From positions 310,001 through 374,000 of the forward strand of contig CP109468.1 of the NCBI GenBank assembly GCA_036227345.1: DNA of 64,000 nucleotides, in the 5' to 3' direction. The notes below the pieces were generated by a model that made no database searches, was not told the DNA's origin, and saw nothing but the letters and a program-made list of their open reading frames with translations. Positions 63,937 through 64,000 of this stretch are shown in pieces. The DNA comes from Streptomyces sp. NBC_01463. Lineage in GTDB: Bacteria > Actinomycetota > Actinomycetes > Streptomycetales > Streptomycetaceae. A program made the translations under genes and the position numbers. Positions within the stretch are counted from its first letter, which is position 1. Every line of letters begins with the position of its first letter.

Positions 63937-64000
63937 TCAGGAGTCCTCCTGCTCGGCCTCGGTCCCCCGGTACTTCACCTGGAGTTGCCCGAATGCCTCG
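63937..64000 (-). CDS. 3' end of an unknown gene (partial)
   Basis: On the minus strand the last 64 bases of the window read EAFGQLQVKYRGTEAEQEDS and a TGA stop at 63937-63939, with good codon bias, and the hairpin at 63899-63920 follows. The N-terminal part lies outside the window, so no function can be given. Confidence 0.5.
   Translation of the reverse strand, partial: EAFGQLQVKYRGTEAEQEDS

Overview
The window is about 64 kb of very GC-rich DNA with strong third-position GC bias, many GTG and some TTG starts, 4-bp ATGA/GTGA gene overlaps, and a gene content typical of Streptomyces or a close relative: MmyB-type and TioE-type regulators, TipAS-type MerR, type III PKS, LacI-style rhamnose uptake genes and a Tat-exported rhamnosidase. 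No rRNA, tRNA, CRISPR array, ribosomal or other core housekeeping block was seen. The many regulators paired with single enzymes, the second enolase, gene remnants and frameshifted genes suggest an accessory chromosome region (inference).

Layout. 0.2-4.1 kb: two unknown proteins (one resembling the C-terminal part of MerR regulators), a secreted alpha/beta-hydrolase and an RmlD-like reductase. 4.2-10.4 kb (minus strand): a compact biosynthetic operon with two KAS III-type ketosynthases, one KAS II-type ketosynthase, a dedicated acyl carrier protein, a fused CMD-ferredoxin protein and a cytochrome P450, with a strong terminator behind it. 10.8-17.2 kb: an SDR, a MarR/MFS pair, a DUF1330 remnant, an Lrp/AsnC regulator facing a frameshifted LysE exporter, a PaaI thioesterase/MBL hydrolase pair and a DUF402 protein. 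17.3-19.3 kb: a glycosyltransferase coupled to a TipAS-type MerR regulator. 20.1-26.1 kb: a likely purine-use operon (IPNS-like oxygenase, Atz/Trz-type deaminase, NCS2 permease), then a DMT exporter facing a LysR regulator.

26.4-35.1 kb: a GyrB-like protein made only of the N-terminal half and lacking key ATPase residues, a TetR/VOC pair, unknown proteins, a TPR protein, a ferric-reductase-like flavocytochrome, an IS5-type transposase remnant, a lipoprotein and a secreted protein. 35.4-41.0 kb: an amino-acid permease, a two-component system, and a TetR/epimerase pair separated by two identical-arm palindromes. 41.0-45.8 kb: a structured non-coding stretch, an MmyB-type regulator, a type III polyketide synthase, and a MarR regulator divergent from a second enolase with a 13-bp periodic repeat array between them. 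45.8-52.8 kb: a serine hydrolase, a sirtuin, a membrane protein, two tandem Imm-5-like helical proteins, a TioE-like double-MerR regulator, a DUF6461-like protein, a methyltransferase and a GNAT enzyme. 52.9-61.0 kb: rhamnose ABC transporter genes (rhaT-rhaP-rhaQ-rhaS) divergent from a GH78 alpha-L-rhamnosidase that carries a one-base frameshift; two LacI-type operators lie between them. 61.0-64.0 kb: an aldo/keto reductase and an NAD-dependent epimerase divergent from a LysR regulator, then the 3' end of an unknown gene.

The most unusual signals are: the 13-bp CTGNNCAG array (44252-44342); a stop-codon-coupled repeat, TA(A/G) followed by GGGCTGTCCCGC, at the ends of four unrelated genes; the degenerate GyrB-like protein; the small fatty-acid-synthase-like operon; and a long imperfect stem-loop at 41401-41489. 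All function calls come from recognising motifs and family resemblance by eye; no database search was possible.
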